Assembly: GCA_030035585.1 (NCBI GenBank)
Contig: CM057476.1
Coordinates: 22,924,501-22,988,500 of the forward strand
Direction: 5' to 3'
Source of the DNA: Dugong dugon
Taxonomy: Eukaryota > Chordata > Mammalia > Sirenia > Dugongidae
Length of the DNA: 64,000 bases
Shown here: piece by piece, positions 35,743-48,639 of the stretch
How positions within the stretch are numbered: the stretch's first letter is position 1
Layout: each line of letters opens with the position of its first letter
Position numbers and translations under genes: made by a program
The notes under the pieces: generated by a model
Told to the model about the DNA's origin: nothing
The model's input: only the letters and a program-made list of their open reading frames with translations
Databases searched by the model: none

Positions 35743-36705
35743 TAAACACAGAAGAAAACATTCTTTGATGGTTACGAAGGTAGGGAGGGAAAGAGAAGGG
35801 AATTCACTAACTAGACAGTAGACAGAAATTACTTTAGGTGAAGGGAAAGACAACACACAATACAGAGGAAGTCAGCACAACTGGACTAAACCAAAAGCTA
35901 AGAAGTTTCCTGAACACAACCAAACACTTCGAGGGACAGAGTAGCAGGGGTGGGGGTCTGGGGACCATGCTTTCAGAGGACATTTAGGTCAACTGGCATA
36001 ACAAAGTTTATTAAGAAAATGTTCTGCATCCCACTTTGGTGAGTCACCTCTGGGGTCTTAAAAGCTAGCAAGCATCCATCTAAGATGCATCAATTGGTCC
36101 CAACCCACTTGGAGCAAAGAAGAATGAAGAACACCAAAGACACTAGGAAAATACAAGCCCAAGAGACAAAAGGGTCACATAACCAGAGACTCCATCAGCC
36201 TGAAACCACAAGAACTAGATGGTGCCCAGACTGCCCTGACAAGGAACACAACAGAGAGTCCCTGATACAGCAGGAGAAAAGTGTGGTGCAGAACTCAAAT
36301 TCATGTAAAAAGACCAAACTTAATGGTCTGACTGAGACTAGAGGAACCCCAGAAGACATGGCTCCCGGACTCTCTGTTAACCCAGAACTAAAAAACATTC
36401 CCGAAGCCCACTCTTCAAAGATTAGACAGGACTATAAAACATAAAATAATACTCATGAAGAGTGTGCTTCTTAGTTCAAGTAGATACACGAGACTAAATG
36501 GGCAGCTCCTATCCAGGGCAGGATGAGAAGGCAAAAAGGGATAGAAGGTGTTTGAACGGAGTGGAAATGCGGAGTGGAAAGGGCGAGTGTGCTCTCACAT
36601 TATAGGGATTGCAACTAGGGTCACATACCAATGTGTGTATAAATTTTTGCATAAGAAATTAACTTGAGTTGGAAACTTTCACCTAAAGCACAATAAAAAA
36701 TAAAA
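35743..36705 (+). mobile_element. L1 3' end
   Basis: From gtttaaacacagaagaaaac (just after the end of ORF2) to cacctaaagcacaataaaaa. Same 3' UTR lineage as copies at 5893 and 28185. Near-identical aaaaaatgt(a/g)ggaaaa stretches at about 35727-35742 and 36723-36738 may be the target duplication. If so about 18 extra bases (gcgcatcatctcggggg) lie between tail and flank. Confidence 0.87.
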
Positions 36706-36739
36706 GCGCATCATCTCGGGGGAAAAAATGTGGGAAAAA

Positions 36740-38360
36740 CTGTATGTTTCCTTTCCTTTCTGAATACTTTCCCCAAATGAGGTTCTGTAACAGAATTTGA
36801 AACAGTCAGTGATCAATGCTTAAGACCATTTGTCTTCATTTAGTGGCTGAAATGCTGCTAACTGCTTTTCCAAATGGGGACCCACATAAGTGAGAACTCA
36901 AAAGCAAAGTAACTGGTGCTCTAGTATTTTTAGATACCAAGATTTGGTAGCACTTCAAATGGAACTTACTGCTTTTCATATCTCAAAGAGCTAGGCAAGA
37001 GGAAGCCCTGACTATTTTTTCAGAAAAGATTAACTGGGACCAAACCAACTTCAGCAAATTTGCTTGGTATCTTTTTAAATTACTTATCTTATAAGCATTT
37101 TCCTTTTAAATTTGATTCTTATACAAGGGATAAATGGGGCAGGGGGAGGCAGGCATAAATCATACACGTCTTTACCACCAGAAGAGATCAAAACCAAAGA
37201 TCACATACAATCTGCTAAAAAAGACAGAAATTAAATAATTTTAAGGTAAGGACAAATGTAGATATTTTATTATGTTCTGACTTGTTCTTTAGAACCACTT
37301 TTATGTAGAACACATTCATTTCAGACTATTAACTCAGAAATATTAAATCATTAGTAGGACTGTAAGGAATTTCTATTAATAATTTATAATGTTATTTTCT
37401 TAACTGTGTCTTCCACGAAAGATCACAAGGTAGGCATCATTTTACTACTGAAATTAAGAATATAAAATTTAATTCTATAAGGCAGCCTTTAGGTTCACCA
37501 CCTGAAATGAAGAAATTTTACCTATCTCCTAAGAATAAATTCTTATAATTTAACAAAGAACAAGAGAAATATTTAAGGCTCTGTTGTTAAGAAAAGATGA
37601 CAGGAAATCCAGGCTTTCAATCACTAAAAAATAATTAAATGCCAAGTAGGATTGTTTTATCTAAGTGCCAGAGGTAGTTCAATATTTACAATTGCTATGG
37701 AAAGATCAGAAAGACTAGCTTCAGGGTTGGAAAAAAGTTTCCTAAGTTTTGTTCCTTTGACTAGTTCCAAGGTCTACCTTAGGGAAATTAGCAGAAGGCA
37801 AATTCCTACACATTCATTAATATTCTATTTGTTCCACAGTTAACTTTGGTAACAATCTCCAAGACCCTTCCCCTTTTTTCTCCCCCTTACTTCAAATCAC
37901 AGTTCTCACCCATACTGCATTAATCAAAATTCCTATTAAAAAAAAAGATGTAATCTCTAGAAACTCATACTTTCTCATGGAAACTTAAATTTCCTAATTA
38001 TAAATTGTAATTACTTCTGCCCCTCTTAACACATCATACAATTATACCTTAAATAACACTAGATTGCAGACTTCTCCCTCCTGCCTCCTACTGTCCAAAA
38101 AAAATTTTTTTTTTATTTTCTTGGCTAAAAAAATTAAAATGACCAATTCCTATGAAGATGAGCAGTTTTACAATAGGTTCTCAAAAGATTTCATTAATAA
38201 ATTTTAAGAAAAAAAATTGAGATAGGTAGCAAAGACCAAAAATGTGATTTTTTTTTTTAAAGGCAACTAAAGAATTAGGCAGGTGTCATTTTGCCAATGA
38301 CATGTACCAATGTCGTTCTGAAATCTGCCTAACTTATATTGCTAATTATATGAATCCTGC
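36740..38360. other. Intron-like sequence
   Basis: AT-rich, no element, exon or family match seen on either strand. Confidence 0.4.
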
Positions 38361-38370
38361 CCTAAAGGAA

Positions 38371-38547
38371 GGAGCCCTGGGGTTGCAGTGGTTAAAGCAC
38401 TCAGCTGCTAACCTCCAGCCACTCCACAGGAGAAAAATGTGGCAGTCGGTTTCCAAAAGAATTACAGCCTTGGAAATCCTATGTGGCAGTTCTACTCTGT
38501 CCTACAGGGTCGCTGAGTCAAATCGACTTGACAGCAGTGGGTCTGGA
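38371..38547 (+). mobile_element. AfroSINE
   Basis: Starts ggagccctggggttgcagtg and ends cagcagtgggtctgga. The duplication cctaaaggaag lies at 38361-38371 and 38548-38558. Confidence 0.94.
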
Positions 38548-38558
38548 CCTAAAGGAAG

Positions 38559-40114
38559 AAAAACAGAATCTCCAAACCCCACTTTTTTTTTACATCCCTC
38601 CCCTCCATGGCTGCCTAAGAGGTTTTTTTCCAGAAAGACAAACAACTTGATTTAAAGGTTAGCTTGCCCTAGAGACTCAAGAGTATGCCCATTTATAAAT
38701 AAGCAGTTTTTCCTATTTTGCCTAGGTACTTGAGATGTTAAACATCAATTAAAAAAAAAAAAAAAAAAGGAAGGTAAACTACACTAAAAAAAAAAATAGC
38801 TATCAGTGTTTATTCAGTTAAAGATATCCCAAACCTAGCTAATCTGCTTCTTGTTTATCAGTATATTAATATTCTATTAGGAATGTTAATGTTCCTCTCC
38901 TCCATCTGTAAACAAACAGACTCTTCAAAGTCCTGGTTCTTTCCACTCAATTTTATGCAGAGTATACAGGCATCAAAATGGACACAAGGTCGAGAAAAGT
39001 TGATAAAAATGAAGATCCATCATTTAAGTATACAACTTAAGAGTGAAAAGAAGAAAACAGACTGGAATTTTTAACTGCTGTCCTTAAAATTAAAAACTGT
39101 CCAACTCCAGCCAGCCCAGAGGTACATTTGGGAAGACAGACAGACAAAATTCAAACAGTAGAGGCTACGTGAAATGAAAAGAACTAACTCTTCTCCTGGC
39201 CTGGTTAAAGTTTATATTCTGGCAATTAGGTAGGGGGCTACTCTTATTTTCAAAACAAGCTAATAAAAACCCAGTAACCTCAATAACCACACAATAACTT
39301 GGGCTCTGTTTAAGTGGAGAGCTCAAATACCTGCTCTTCGAAGAAGTCCGCCTCAATTATTAAATGGCCAAAAGACTAGAAATTGTCTTGACCAGAACAT
39401 CTTCATAAGAATTCTTCTAAGACCATACAATTCAACAGAGCTCCAGGAACAGACCCACCCTTTTGGGCTAGTAATACTTATCTCATGTAAACAGAGAGAT
39501 ACATGTGACTGCCATCTAAAAATATACAGGAAGAAGAGAAACTTTTTAGCAAAAGCCAAAAAGTAGAATTCATCAACATTTTTTACCTAAGAAAAAAGCA
39601 AACATACTAAGTTAAATCAGGGGCAACAAGGAATAAGCTATTAAGTAAAATGGATTTCTCCCCATATGCTTGTAAATAACTGCACTTAAATCAGGAACTC
39701 AGAAAAACTCAGATAAGCTGTGCGTTCACACTGAAGACAAAAATCAAATCTCCTATTTAAAAAAAATTTAAGCTGTCGTTTTGTTTAACCCATTACTCAG
39801 AAAATTTGGATGGTTTTTTTTTTAAACCATACTGGCTAAATTACTTACATTAATGCTAAACAAATTAAAATGTTGGTGAAATATTCTCTTAAACAAGATG
39901 AAAAAATTCCCTAACATACAACTTAATATAAATCTATTCTATATACATTATGGAATATTCTCAGTATATTGTTTATATATCAAAAACTTAAGTGCTATTC
40001 AACATGAAAAAAATTCACATACACAAGTACTGAAATTCTCAAGTTTCCAATAAGCATGTGAACACAACTACTATTAAGAATATCACACCTCCAAGGACAA
40101 GCTGAGCCACTTAC
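38559..40114. other. Intron-like sequence upstream of the exon B donor side
   Basis: No repeat or exon that I can support. An A tract lies at about 38750-38768. Confidence 0.4.
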
Positions 40115-40165
40115 AGGTTTCTTGCATTTCTGAACATGAAAACAGTTTGTCAAAGGAGCTAATGT
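40115..40165 (-). CDS. Candidate internal exon B of an unidentified minus-strand host gene
   Basis: A long pyrimidine tract and acceptor (atttcttcttcctctttcag) precede 51 bases and a consensus donor gtaagt. Two frames are open. The one using the first two bases to finish an earlier codon reads ISSFDKLFSCSEMQET with one base over, which joins in phase with exon C (5165-5221). The other (TLAPLTNCFHVQKCKKP) would run exon C into a stop, so the first is preferred. No repeat overlaps it. I cannot name the gene. Intron B-C would be about 35 kb. Confidence 0.55.
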
Positions 40166-40382
40166 CTGAAAGAGGAAGAAGAAATAATGTGCTTCTCCAA
40201 GCTCTGTGATAAACTTCAACCCTATGATTGGATAATACATTCTGTATTACTTCTGGTTTTAGTCAGGACACTTACATATTCTAAAATACAAGGAAATGTA
40301 ACAACCTTGGGAAAAGCTTACAGTTTTTCTTTTGTAGTGATTTATTCAACAGTTTCCTTATATCTAACTTAAACCCTATACA

Positions 40383-40809
40383 CCCTCTTGTCACTTATCA
40401 ACTATCTCGTTATCCGACACTTCACATTTATGACAATAGTAAAAAATCTACTAGCCAATTATTTTGTGCATTAACAACATATGTCTGGCAGTAATAAATG
40501 CCGAGGTATGAGGCAAGGGTAACACTTACTGTGATGGTTAAAGTTATGTGTCAGCTTGGCTGGGCCATGATTCTCAGTGGTTGACAGTTACGTAATGATA
40601 TAATTTGTCAGTTATGTAATGATATAATTTGGCAGTTATATAATGAATTTGACAGGTATGTAATGATGTAATTTGGCAGTTATGTAGTAATGCTGTCATC
40701 TTCCATTTTGTGATCTGATGTGGTCATCCTCCATTTTTGCATAATGCCAATTTTTACGTAACAACCTGGTCTTTGGAACCTAATCATGTCAATAAGTGAG
40801 TAAAGAGCA
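40383..40809 (+). mobile_element. Short element with inverted ends, copy 1
   Basis: Homologous to 46048-46404 in the same orientation. Similarity starts at cctcttgtcacttatca and stops at aataagtgagtaaagag, which are roughly inverted to each other. Its centre from 40530 (tgtgatggttaaagttatgt, cagcttggctgggccatgat) also resembles the start of the LTR at 7514. It contains a tandem repeat of about 24 bp. Class uncertain: a non-autonomous DNA transposon that carries LTR-like sequence is one reading. Confidence 0.5.
40583..40690 (+). repeat. About 24-bp tandem repeat
   Basis: Four to five units of the form cagttatgtaatgatataat plus ttgg, with small variants. The copy at 46248-46290 has only about two units, so the array expanded or shrank after the two copies separated. 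Confidence 0.75.
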
Positions 40810-41399
40810 TATTCTATAGCATATAATTCATTTTTCAATGGGAGTACTCTATCACTAGTGTCTCCATGTTGTGTTATACATACTACTGGTGATACCTGAG
40901 ATGACTGAAATGAAACATAGACAAAAAAGCTATATATTTATGCTAATAAACACTGGAAACAACGTTCTGCATTTTACTGAACCTGAGATATCATCGACTG
41001 CAAGACATACCATTAATTACCACAGCACTAAGAAAGAAAAAACCTTGTTAATTCAACTACAATGTGCCATTGATTTTAAGATACACTTCCACTGCATTTT
41101 TAGATACTGCAAAAAATCATGATGGTAATATATTAATGAGATGTTTAGAAGCTACTGCTCTATATGCTAATGCAAAAACTTCATACACTGAAATTGCTAC
41201 GTAACTGTCATTTCCTCAGGTTGCTTTGTTCTCTCATTTTTCTTCATAAAACCAATCACAAGCAGGTCTGACCATATTCAACAGTATCCAGTTCTTCCCC
41301 TAACACAGAACAGTAAGTCTCTAGCTTCAGCTAATTCCAGAGAGCTCTCCTGCATCTTCCCCAACACTGACTGCTACTGCCATCACAAGATCTCAGAGT

Positions 41400-42780
41400 A
41401 ACAGATATCCTCTGGGCTGTCCATCAAGTATATCCAGCTCTACATATCCTAAACAGAATTCATCATCTGCCTTCCTCCCTCACTCTCTACCATATATTCT
41501 TTCTTAAAATACTCCATTAAGAATCATAATTATTCTAGGTCTTTCAGGCTAGAAACTATAGAACTCTTTGACTCTACTTCCAATAACCAAATCTGACACC
41601 AATTCCCACTGCTTTCTTTGAAATATCCAATTTCCATCTTTCCTTTCCATGCCCCAAGTGTCATCACCACTTGGTCTAGCAAACTTGTTCTCAAACATTT
41701 GTTGAATTAAATTTGTTTTAAGACCTTAATTACCTAAAAAACAAAATAACTACAGAAGTCTTACAACTAAACTCCCTGATTCTAGTCAGTTCCTCTTTTA
41801 ACATCACCTGTCCCACTACATAGATTATGATTTCCTAGACAGGTCATTCTCTTAACATTTGAACCCAAGGGCCCTGTACTATCTGTTAATGAGAGGTGTT
41901 AAAATATAGCTTATATATTAGGAGCAAAGGTTCTGGAATCAGGTAGTTTTGAATGTTAATTCTGGCTCCAAATGTTCAGTCACTTTCAAAGCTCATGCAG
42001 TTTCCTCCAGTGTAAAATGGAGATAATTTTAGAACACAGGATTATTGCATTAATGTCTTCAAATCAATGCTCAAAAGATAGTAATTCTGACAAGCAGAAG
42101 GAACATGCTCAACAATTAATTTTTCAACAAAAATAAATATAATTTGGGTGAATAAAAGAAATTAACCAGGGCCTTTTATTACCTACACATTGAATAAACG
42201 TTTCAAGTACTCCCATGTCTGTTTCAAACCTCAATATTATAATTCCTACCATATATGTAACATTTCTACCTACCTTATATAGAAAGAAACCTCAAGATTC
42301 AAAGATTTAAAAGTCAAGTTTCCATTATCATTATAAACCTTGAAGTTTCAAATAATGAACATGTGATTTTGCTGAAGCAAAAAGTTTTAGTCATAGGCAT
42401 TTAAGGCTAAAACAACTCAACTGGGAGAGCCTAGCCAATTATTAACCATTATTCTCTACACAGCTCAGTTAACTCCATAGGTACTATCATGCTACTTGAC
42501 AAAATCCAATGCTTCTCTCTCAACAAAAGGTCTCCCCAGAATGAGAATCTTACTTTCCCCCCTAGGACATACTATGTTCATTCCAAATTCTGTGCCATTT
42601 ATGGTATTTCCTATACTCAGACTGCCTTCTCTCTACCAACCAGATCCCCAGAGCTCTTCTAGTATTCCAAGCCACTAAACTTTTACTGTTTTTACAAGTA
42701 CACGATTTAGAAATTCTTCTCTTTTATCAAAGTCTACCTCCCCCTACCACTGGAAATTCCTTCAAGAGCTACTCAAAATG
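41400..42780 (+). repeat. Possible L2-like LINE relic
   Basis: Pyrimidine-rich text such as aacagaattcatcatctgcc, tgactctacttccaataacc and ccaagtgtcatcaccacttg recalls an L2-type repeat seen across mammals. A later part (42490-42700, agatccccagagctcttct) may belong to it. Very diverged; ends and continuity uncertain. Confidence 0.35.
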
Positions 42781-42854
42781 TTTAATTAATCAATGAAATA
42801 ATATTTATCCTTCATTAAGAGTTTTGGGATAGTTAGTAAAAGTTCTTATTGCCC

Positions 42855-42985
42855 CTGTTGCCAGTGAGTCAATTGTGACTCATAGTGACCCTACAGGACA
42901 GAGGAGAACTGCCCCATAAGGTTTCCAAGGAGTGGCTGGTAGATTCAAACTGCCAACCTTTCTTTCAGTAAGCAGCCGAGCTCCT
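42855..42985 (-). mobile_element. AfroSINE, partial
   Basis: Minus-strand body (gactcatagtgaccctacag, gaactgccccataaggtttc, ggagtggctggtagattcaa). The middle segment is lacking. Confidence 0.85.
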
Positions 42986-43475
42986 AACTACATATTGCTT
43001 CTTCACATAAGCAATTAAAAATAAATACAGGCTGACAATTAATTCTCATTACAATGCATGAGAAAACTAAAGTGTCTTCTACTTTAATTTTCCAGCATTA
43101 AGCTAACAATATATGCTGTAATTAATTGTAAACTGTCATTTCACTAACAAGTAAAAGTCCTTAAAGCAAATGAGAACCTGGTAGCAGCTGTGATGTCAGT
43201 CCTCATCTTTGTATCAGTAGTTGTACAAAAGTTGTGAAAGCTCCTGAACCGGTATTAACACTCATAATGATGCTTTTGTATAAAATGAGAGTGGTGTTCT
43301 ACAAAGATAAAAATATTGCTTCAAAAAAAGGATATGGAGTATGATAGTTCAACAAGCATAGATATGCAAAAGTGACAGCAAGAACAGGAGAGAAAACCCA
43401 ATTGATCAAAAACATACAAGCTTAACTTCACATTAATGAGCCAACTGTGTGACCCAGTTGCTATATTTTTATTAC

Positions 43476-43680
43476 TGTTGTTGTTGTTGTTAGGTGCCAT
43501 CAAGTTGGTTCCCACTCACAGCAACCCTATGCACCACAGAACTTAACACTGCCTGGTCCTGCACCATGCTCACAATCGTTATTATGCTTGATCCCATCAT
43601 TGCAGCCACTGCATCAATCCATCTCATTGAGGGTGTTCCTCTTTTTCTCTGACCCTGTACTTTACCAAACATGATGTCCT
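43476..43680 (-). mobile_element. RTE LINE 3' end
   Basis: About 205 bp matching the last part of the RTE at 54377-56945, in reverse. It begins with gttgttgttgttgtt (AAC tail) and includes gatcccatcattgcagccac and ccaaacatgatgtcc. A TATTATTATT stretch follows. Confidence 0.87.
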
Positions 43681-43692
43681 ATTATTATTATT

Positions 43693-43899
43693 AAAAAAAC
43701 AGTTACCATTAAGTCAATTCCAACTCATGGCAACCCCGTATGTGTCAGAGTAGGGATGTGCTCCATAGGGTTTTCAATGATTGACTTTTCAGAAATATAT
43801 CGCCACGTCTTTCTTCTGAGGTGCCTGTAGGTGGACTCAAACCTCCAGCCTTTCAGTTAGCAGTCAAGTGCGTTAACCATTTACACCACCCAGGACTCC
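43693..43899 (-). mobile_element. AfroSINE, second type, full length
   Basis: Clean second-type copy: ccattaagtcaattccaact, ggttttcaatgattgacttt, ctttcttctgaggtgcctgt, head ending caccacccaggactcc. Flanked by TATTATTATTA on both sides, which fits a target duplication within a simple repeat. Confidence 0.9.
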
Positions 43900-43904
43900 A
43901 TATT

Positions 43905-44180
43905 ATTATTAGCAGTTACTTTCTATTGAGCACTTAACCTATGTGCCAGGCATTGTTTTTAAAGTATTATATGTATGCACTCATTTAATCTTCACGACAG
44001 TCCTACAAGGTAGCAGTCATTACTGTCCTTTTACAGGTGAAAAAACAGATATATGGAAAAGTAACTTTCCCAAGGTTATATCACCTAAATGAGGAAGACA
44101 GAATTAAAAACCCAGGCATTCTGGCTCCATAGTTTACACTGTAAACCTCTATACCATACTACTTCTACACTAGATAAAAT
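43905..44180 (+). mobile_element. MIR SINE, long copy
   Basis: Sense MIR with its conserved core: attgagcacttaacctatgt, gccaggcattg, cttcacgacagtcctacaag, ccttttacaggtgaaaaaac and an aggttatatcacctaaatg region. One of the longer MIR copies seen here. Confidence 0.82.
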
Positions 44181-46039
44181 AAGTTTGTTAATATTGTATG
44201 TTAAGTATACTACTCATAAAGAGAAACCAAGTAAGGAGTCCTTGTATATTGAGAATGTATGTCTGACTATATTTTTCAAAGAACCATACAGGCTTTATTC
44301 TCTTTCATTCTCCCACAAAACTAGAGATTTTCACCAGTGTTACATTATCCACATCAGTGTTACATTTTCCTTTTGTCTGAAATATACTATTTGACACTTG
44401 TTCCTAAAAATCTTTATTCTTTAAAACAACTTCTCACTTGTCAAGATAATTCTGAACTCTAATTCTATCCTCCAAGGGGCTGACAAGTCATCTGTGATGT
44501 TAATGAGCATATTCCCTATTTTATCATCTACATCATTGCTAAGAACATTATATAGTAAAGAGCCCAATACTAACCCTTTATAAAACTATCTCTCATCTGA
44601 CAGCAAACCACCAGCAACACTGAGAATGACCCTCTAATCTGTTTTGCACCATTTAGCAATAAGATATGTTTTCATCCCTTATGGATGAAGGTGCCACCAC
44701 AGATAATTAAAAGCTTTTCTAAATTTAAAATATAGCCAATGCTTGCCTCTGTTTCACAGACCTGTCCCTATCACAAGATATTACTTTGTAGGACAAATTG
44801 TTTTTCAAGGCTATACAGTTTATTACTTCATCACTTTTAAAATCTTTATAAATTCTTTTCAGCATCAATTACCCAAATACTTTTAAAAGCACAACATGCT
44901 TTCCAATCCACAAACAAATGTATTTTTTTTCCTTTTTAACTGTTAGGTGAAACTTACTAGAATCTGAACTACAGAAATAGTCAAAGATATGCAAGTATAT
45001 ATACAAGATATAAGTTTACATCCTGTTTATAACTTTTAAACAATTGTGAATAGGTACATCAATATATCCACACAATGGAATATTACACCCTTCTAAACAA
45101 AGGAATAGGTGAGTGACCCAAGTTGACCAAATCATAGCCCATTCCTGTCACCACATGACTCAAGAGAAGGGGGCAATCAGAATTTCTCTTCTACTAAAAC
45201 TATTAGTTAGCTGTGCACCAAGGCACCTTGGAGTGCCATAGTGTACTCACAGGACACTACATGATTATTTAAATTTTCAGTCGAAATACAGCAATAATTG
45301 ACATCTAATGGATCACACAAACTACCATCTGAGGTAATTCATAGTTTCAATGTTAGCTCACAAAACATTTCTTTCAAGGACCTCATTTCTTTAAGAAGCT
45401 GAATTTTTAACAGTTAAAAAGAAAATACCATGTAAAAACTGTGAAACAGGAAATGGACTTAGCAATATCTGATCTGATTCCAAAGTCTGAGAATTTGTGC
45501 AGTATTCAACTGGCACACATTAGTAAGTAACTGGATTATTTAAGAATGAAATAAAAATGTTCTCTTTCAAATTATGTGTATTAAGTTTTCAAATAGTTAT
45601 GTTGCTAGGACATAAACAGTTAAGTTGTTTGGCCCTAACTACTTAATATATGGAACTATTAGTTATTTCTTTTGGCTGAGGGCCATCGTGGAAAAAATTA
45701 CTGAGATGCTAAGAGGAAAAGAGACTATCAGTGTAGCCACAAGCCAGGAGAAGCCTAAAAGAATCACACCTATGCCCAGAGAGATGCAAGGTTAGAGTAC
45801 TCCAGGCACTAAATTCCCATTTTCAGTCCTTAAGGTCCCCAAGCTAGCTCCTACAGTTCTTCCTTCAACTATGTGAGCTACTCAGCTATCCTGCCAATAA
45901 AGCCACATCTTCCGTTTTGTTTATTTATTTGTTTAAGCTACTTGAGTTTCTGTCACCAGCAAGCAAGAGTCTTGAAATTCAAATCAGATGACTCACACAT
46001 TCAGTCTGATCTCCTTAATACTATATATATTTATATATC
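44181..46039. other. Intron-like sequence with weak relics
   Basis: Around 45045-45100 (atccacacaatggaatatta) there is a hint of an old L1 ORF2 end. Around 45870-45985 (tttaagctacttgagtttct, caccagcaagcaagagtctt) there is a hint of an old LTR end. Both are weak. The rest shows nothing. Confidence 0.35.
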
Positions 46040-46047
46040 TATCCACA

Positions 46048-46404
46048 CCTACTCCTCACTTATTTACTATCCCATTATCTGACATTTCACATTTATGACA
46101 ATAGGAAAAAATCTACTATCCAACTATTTTATACGCTAACGATATACATCTGGCAGTAACCAACACCAAGGTGCAAGGCAAGCATAACACTGGCTGTGAC
46201 AGTTAAGGTTATGTGTCAGCTTGGCTGGGATATGATTCTCAGTGATTTGGAAGTTACGTAATGAGGTAATTTGGCAGTTATGTAATGATGTACTTATCCT
46301 CCATTTTGTGATCTGATGTGGTCATCTTCCATTTTCATATAATGCTGATTTTTGCATATGGCCTGGTCTTTGGAACCTAACCATGCTGATAAGTGAGGAG
46401 TGGG
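46048..46404 (+). mobile_element. Short element with inverted ends, copy 2
   Basis: A 357-bp unit starting cctactcctcactta and ending taagtgaggagtggg, inverted repeats matching at 14 of 15 positions. Flanks tatccaca (46040-46047) and tatacaca (46405-46412) agree at 7 of 8, as for an hAT-type 8-bp duplication, although the right flank runs into a CA repeat. The interior matches copy 1 at 40383-40809. No ORF; non-autonomous. Confidence 0.6.
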
Positions 46405-46429
46405 TATACACACACACAGAGAGATACAG

Positions 46430-46478
<49 letters not shown>

Positions 46479-46506
46479 GAGAGAGAGATACACACACACA
46501 TACACG
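46405..46506 (+). repeat. CA microsatellite with GA-rich interruptions
   Basis: A run of about 22 CA units at 46428-46471, with agagagaga blocks on either side. Abuts the inverted-end element. Confidence 0.93.
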
Positions 46507-48639
46507 TGAATACTATATATTAGTATATTAGAGACAACATTAGGGTATTACTGTAACTCAAATAATAATCATTCTGTTCACCGTCTCCTACATCAAATAA
46601 TACAGGATATTTTTCCTAGTAATTGTGACACTATAGCCACTAGATGTTGCATACAATCACGAGATTTAGTTTTCAAAGTCTTCTTGTAGATTCCTTGACA
46701 AAAATACTCATTTGAATTAAAATTCTTAACACAGTAATACAAACTATACCTGCTGCTGACAGAAACATTAGGCAATTTCTAAGTAATTTATAACTTTAAT
46801 GTACTCAAACACAGGTTCAAAGAACAAAAATAAATAAAATATTCTACTTTATGAGTATTAAATGAAGTGATCAATAAATATTTTCTTAAATAATATTTCA
46901 ACAATTTATTTCCAGAAATAAATTCATGTGCTCTTGTGTATGATTTATGGAGAAATCTGACAGTATTGTAAATCAAACACAGCTGCGATTTCAGCAATGA
47001 GCACAATTTATCGTTCATTCATTGTAACTGATGTCTGAAATAAAAATTTCAACTCATAGTGACCCCATGTGACAGAGCAGAATGCCCTATAGGGTTTAGT
47101 AAACATTTCTAAAAATGAGAAAAGCTTAAATCAGAAGTATACCAAGTGAAAATAATAAGTATAGATAATTTATATGTTCTGTGATCAAAGGGTCTATACA
47201 GATCTACTGCATATAAACTGATACCAGGAATGAAAAGTAACTAATCAGTTGTCTATTATGACAGTTTTACTACTAGTCTGATATTCTGCCTTGGTCACAC
47301 CGTCTAAAAGTCCTTTTCATGAACTTGTTCCTCATTGAATGTCAGTTTCTACCATTTGAAATAAAAATCTACCAACTTATTTCCCCAGAGCATTCATATT
47401 CATTTTTTTCCTATGTGTTCATATTCTTTGTCTATATAAACATTTGATTTGTCTTACTGATCTTAGATACATAACATATAGTCAGGAATTTAGCCCTCTG
47501 TAATATGAAGCATAAATTTTTTTCCCAAATTACTTGCCTTTGGGCTGTGTTTATAGTATTTCTCCTAGACAAATGTTTACTTTTATGTAACACTGCCTAT
47601 TAATTTAGTATCTATCTAATATTATTTAAGCATGTTTAAATAATATTTAACGTGCCTCTTCCCCTGATGCCACTGTGATCTGATGAAATTGTTTAAAATT
47701 TCTAGGGTAACATATCAGACTCTGAAGTGCTTAAAAGCTTAAACAGAAGTATCTAAAGGCTGTCATTAACATGCAACTGTATTAATCCTTCCCAAAAGAG
47801 AATATGAACAATGCATTCTACCGAGTTGTTAGTTCCCAGAGGCTTAAAGATTAAGTAGAGGACAGAAACATAGAGATTAAGCATTTATTTTCAGAGGAAA
47901 AAACAGAAAGGTAAAGACAGAACTCAATACTTGGGATACGTTTAATGTAAAGCAACTGGCACTGGCAAACAGTACATTGATGTCTGTTTCAGCCAGGCAT
48001 GAAGAAAAGGGAGGAATGGGGGGGAGTAGGGAAGTAAAGGAAGAAGGAAAAACAGGGCTACTGGGGATAATAAGGCATTAAATGAACAATCAATTGATCT
48101 TTATACACAGATGCTTTTGCACATACTTAGGCTAATCATTTCTCCCTCCCCAATGGGGAAAAATGTTAGATTCTCGTTTATCTAATACATAAATGGTTTT
48201 AATCTTTCCCATGCATTCAAATCAGTTACTACTAATTTCTAAATTTTTATAATTCTTATGCTTTGACAATTTTTTTCAAATTATTTCTTCTGCCACCCAG
48301 TGTGTAGATCCAAGAGCAACTCTAGGTTTCTTTAGGATTCTGATTTCATCCTGTATGTTCATCCAACTCTGAACAGAGCTTTTTTTTAATATTTTATTAC
48401 TATATTTCATGTTATCACTGGGGTGAAGGGGCAGTTTCAAGTGGATTCAGAGTATGCCCAGGATCCTTCATCCCCTGTTTTCATTACAGCATAGCTGCAC
48501 GTTTCTCCTGCTTCCATTCCTTATCTAATGCCTCTCAACTTAGGAACAGAGGGTCAAGTCTTCTTTCAGTTCACTATAAAGCTAACAGAAGTATATAAGC
48601 TAAAGCACCTTTCATCCCAAGATGAAGTTACAAAAATGT
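46507..48639. other. Intron-like sequence
   Basis: AT-rich. Only a 55-bp minus-strand AfroSINE tail at about 47046-47100 (caactcatagtgaccccatg) is recognisable. Confidence 0.45.

Noticed and set aside
40383-46404. The two matching units as the two LTRs of one provirus
   Set aside because: The roughly 5.2 kb between them shows no retroviral coding signature and includes unrelated L2-like, RTE, SINE and MIR sequence; each unit has its own inverted ends.
46294-46497. Cys-Val-rich short protein
   Set aside because: Translation of the CA microsatellite.
46735-46770. Six-base microexon between tctgtcag and gtatag on the minus strand
   Set aside because: Too short to support without transcript data; weak donor.
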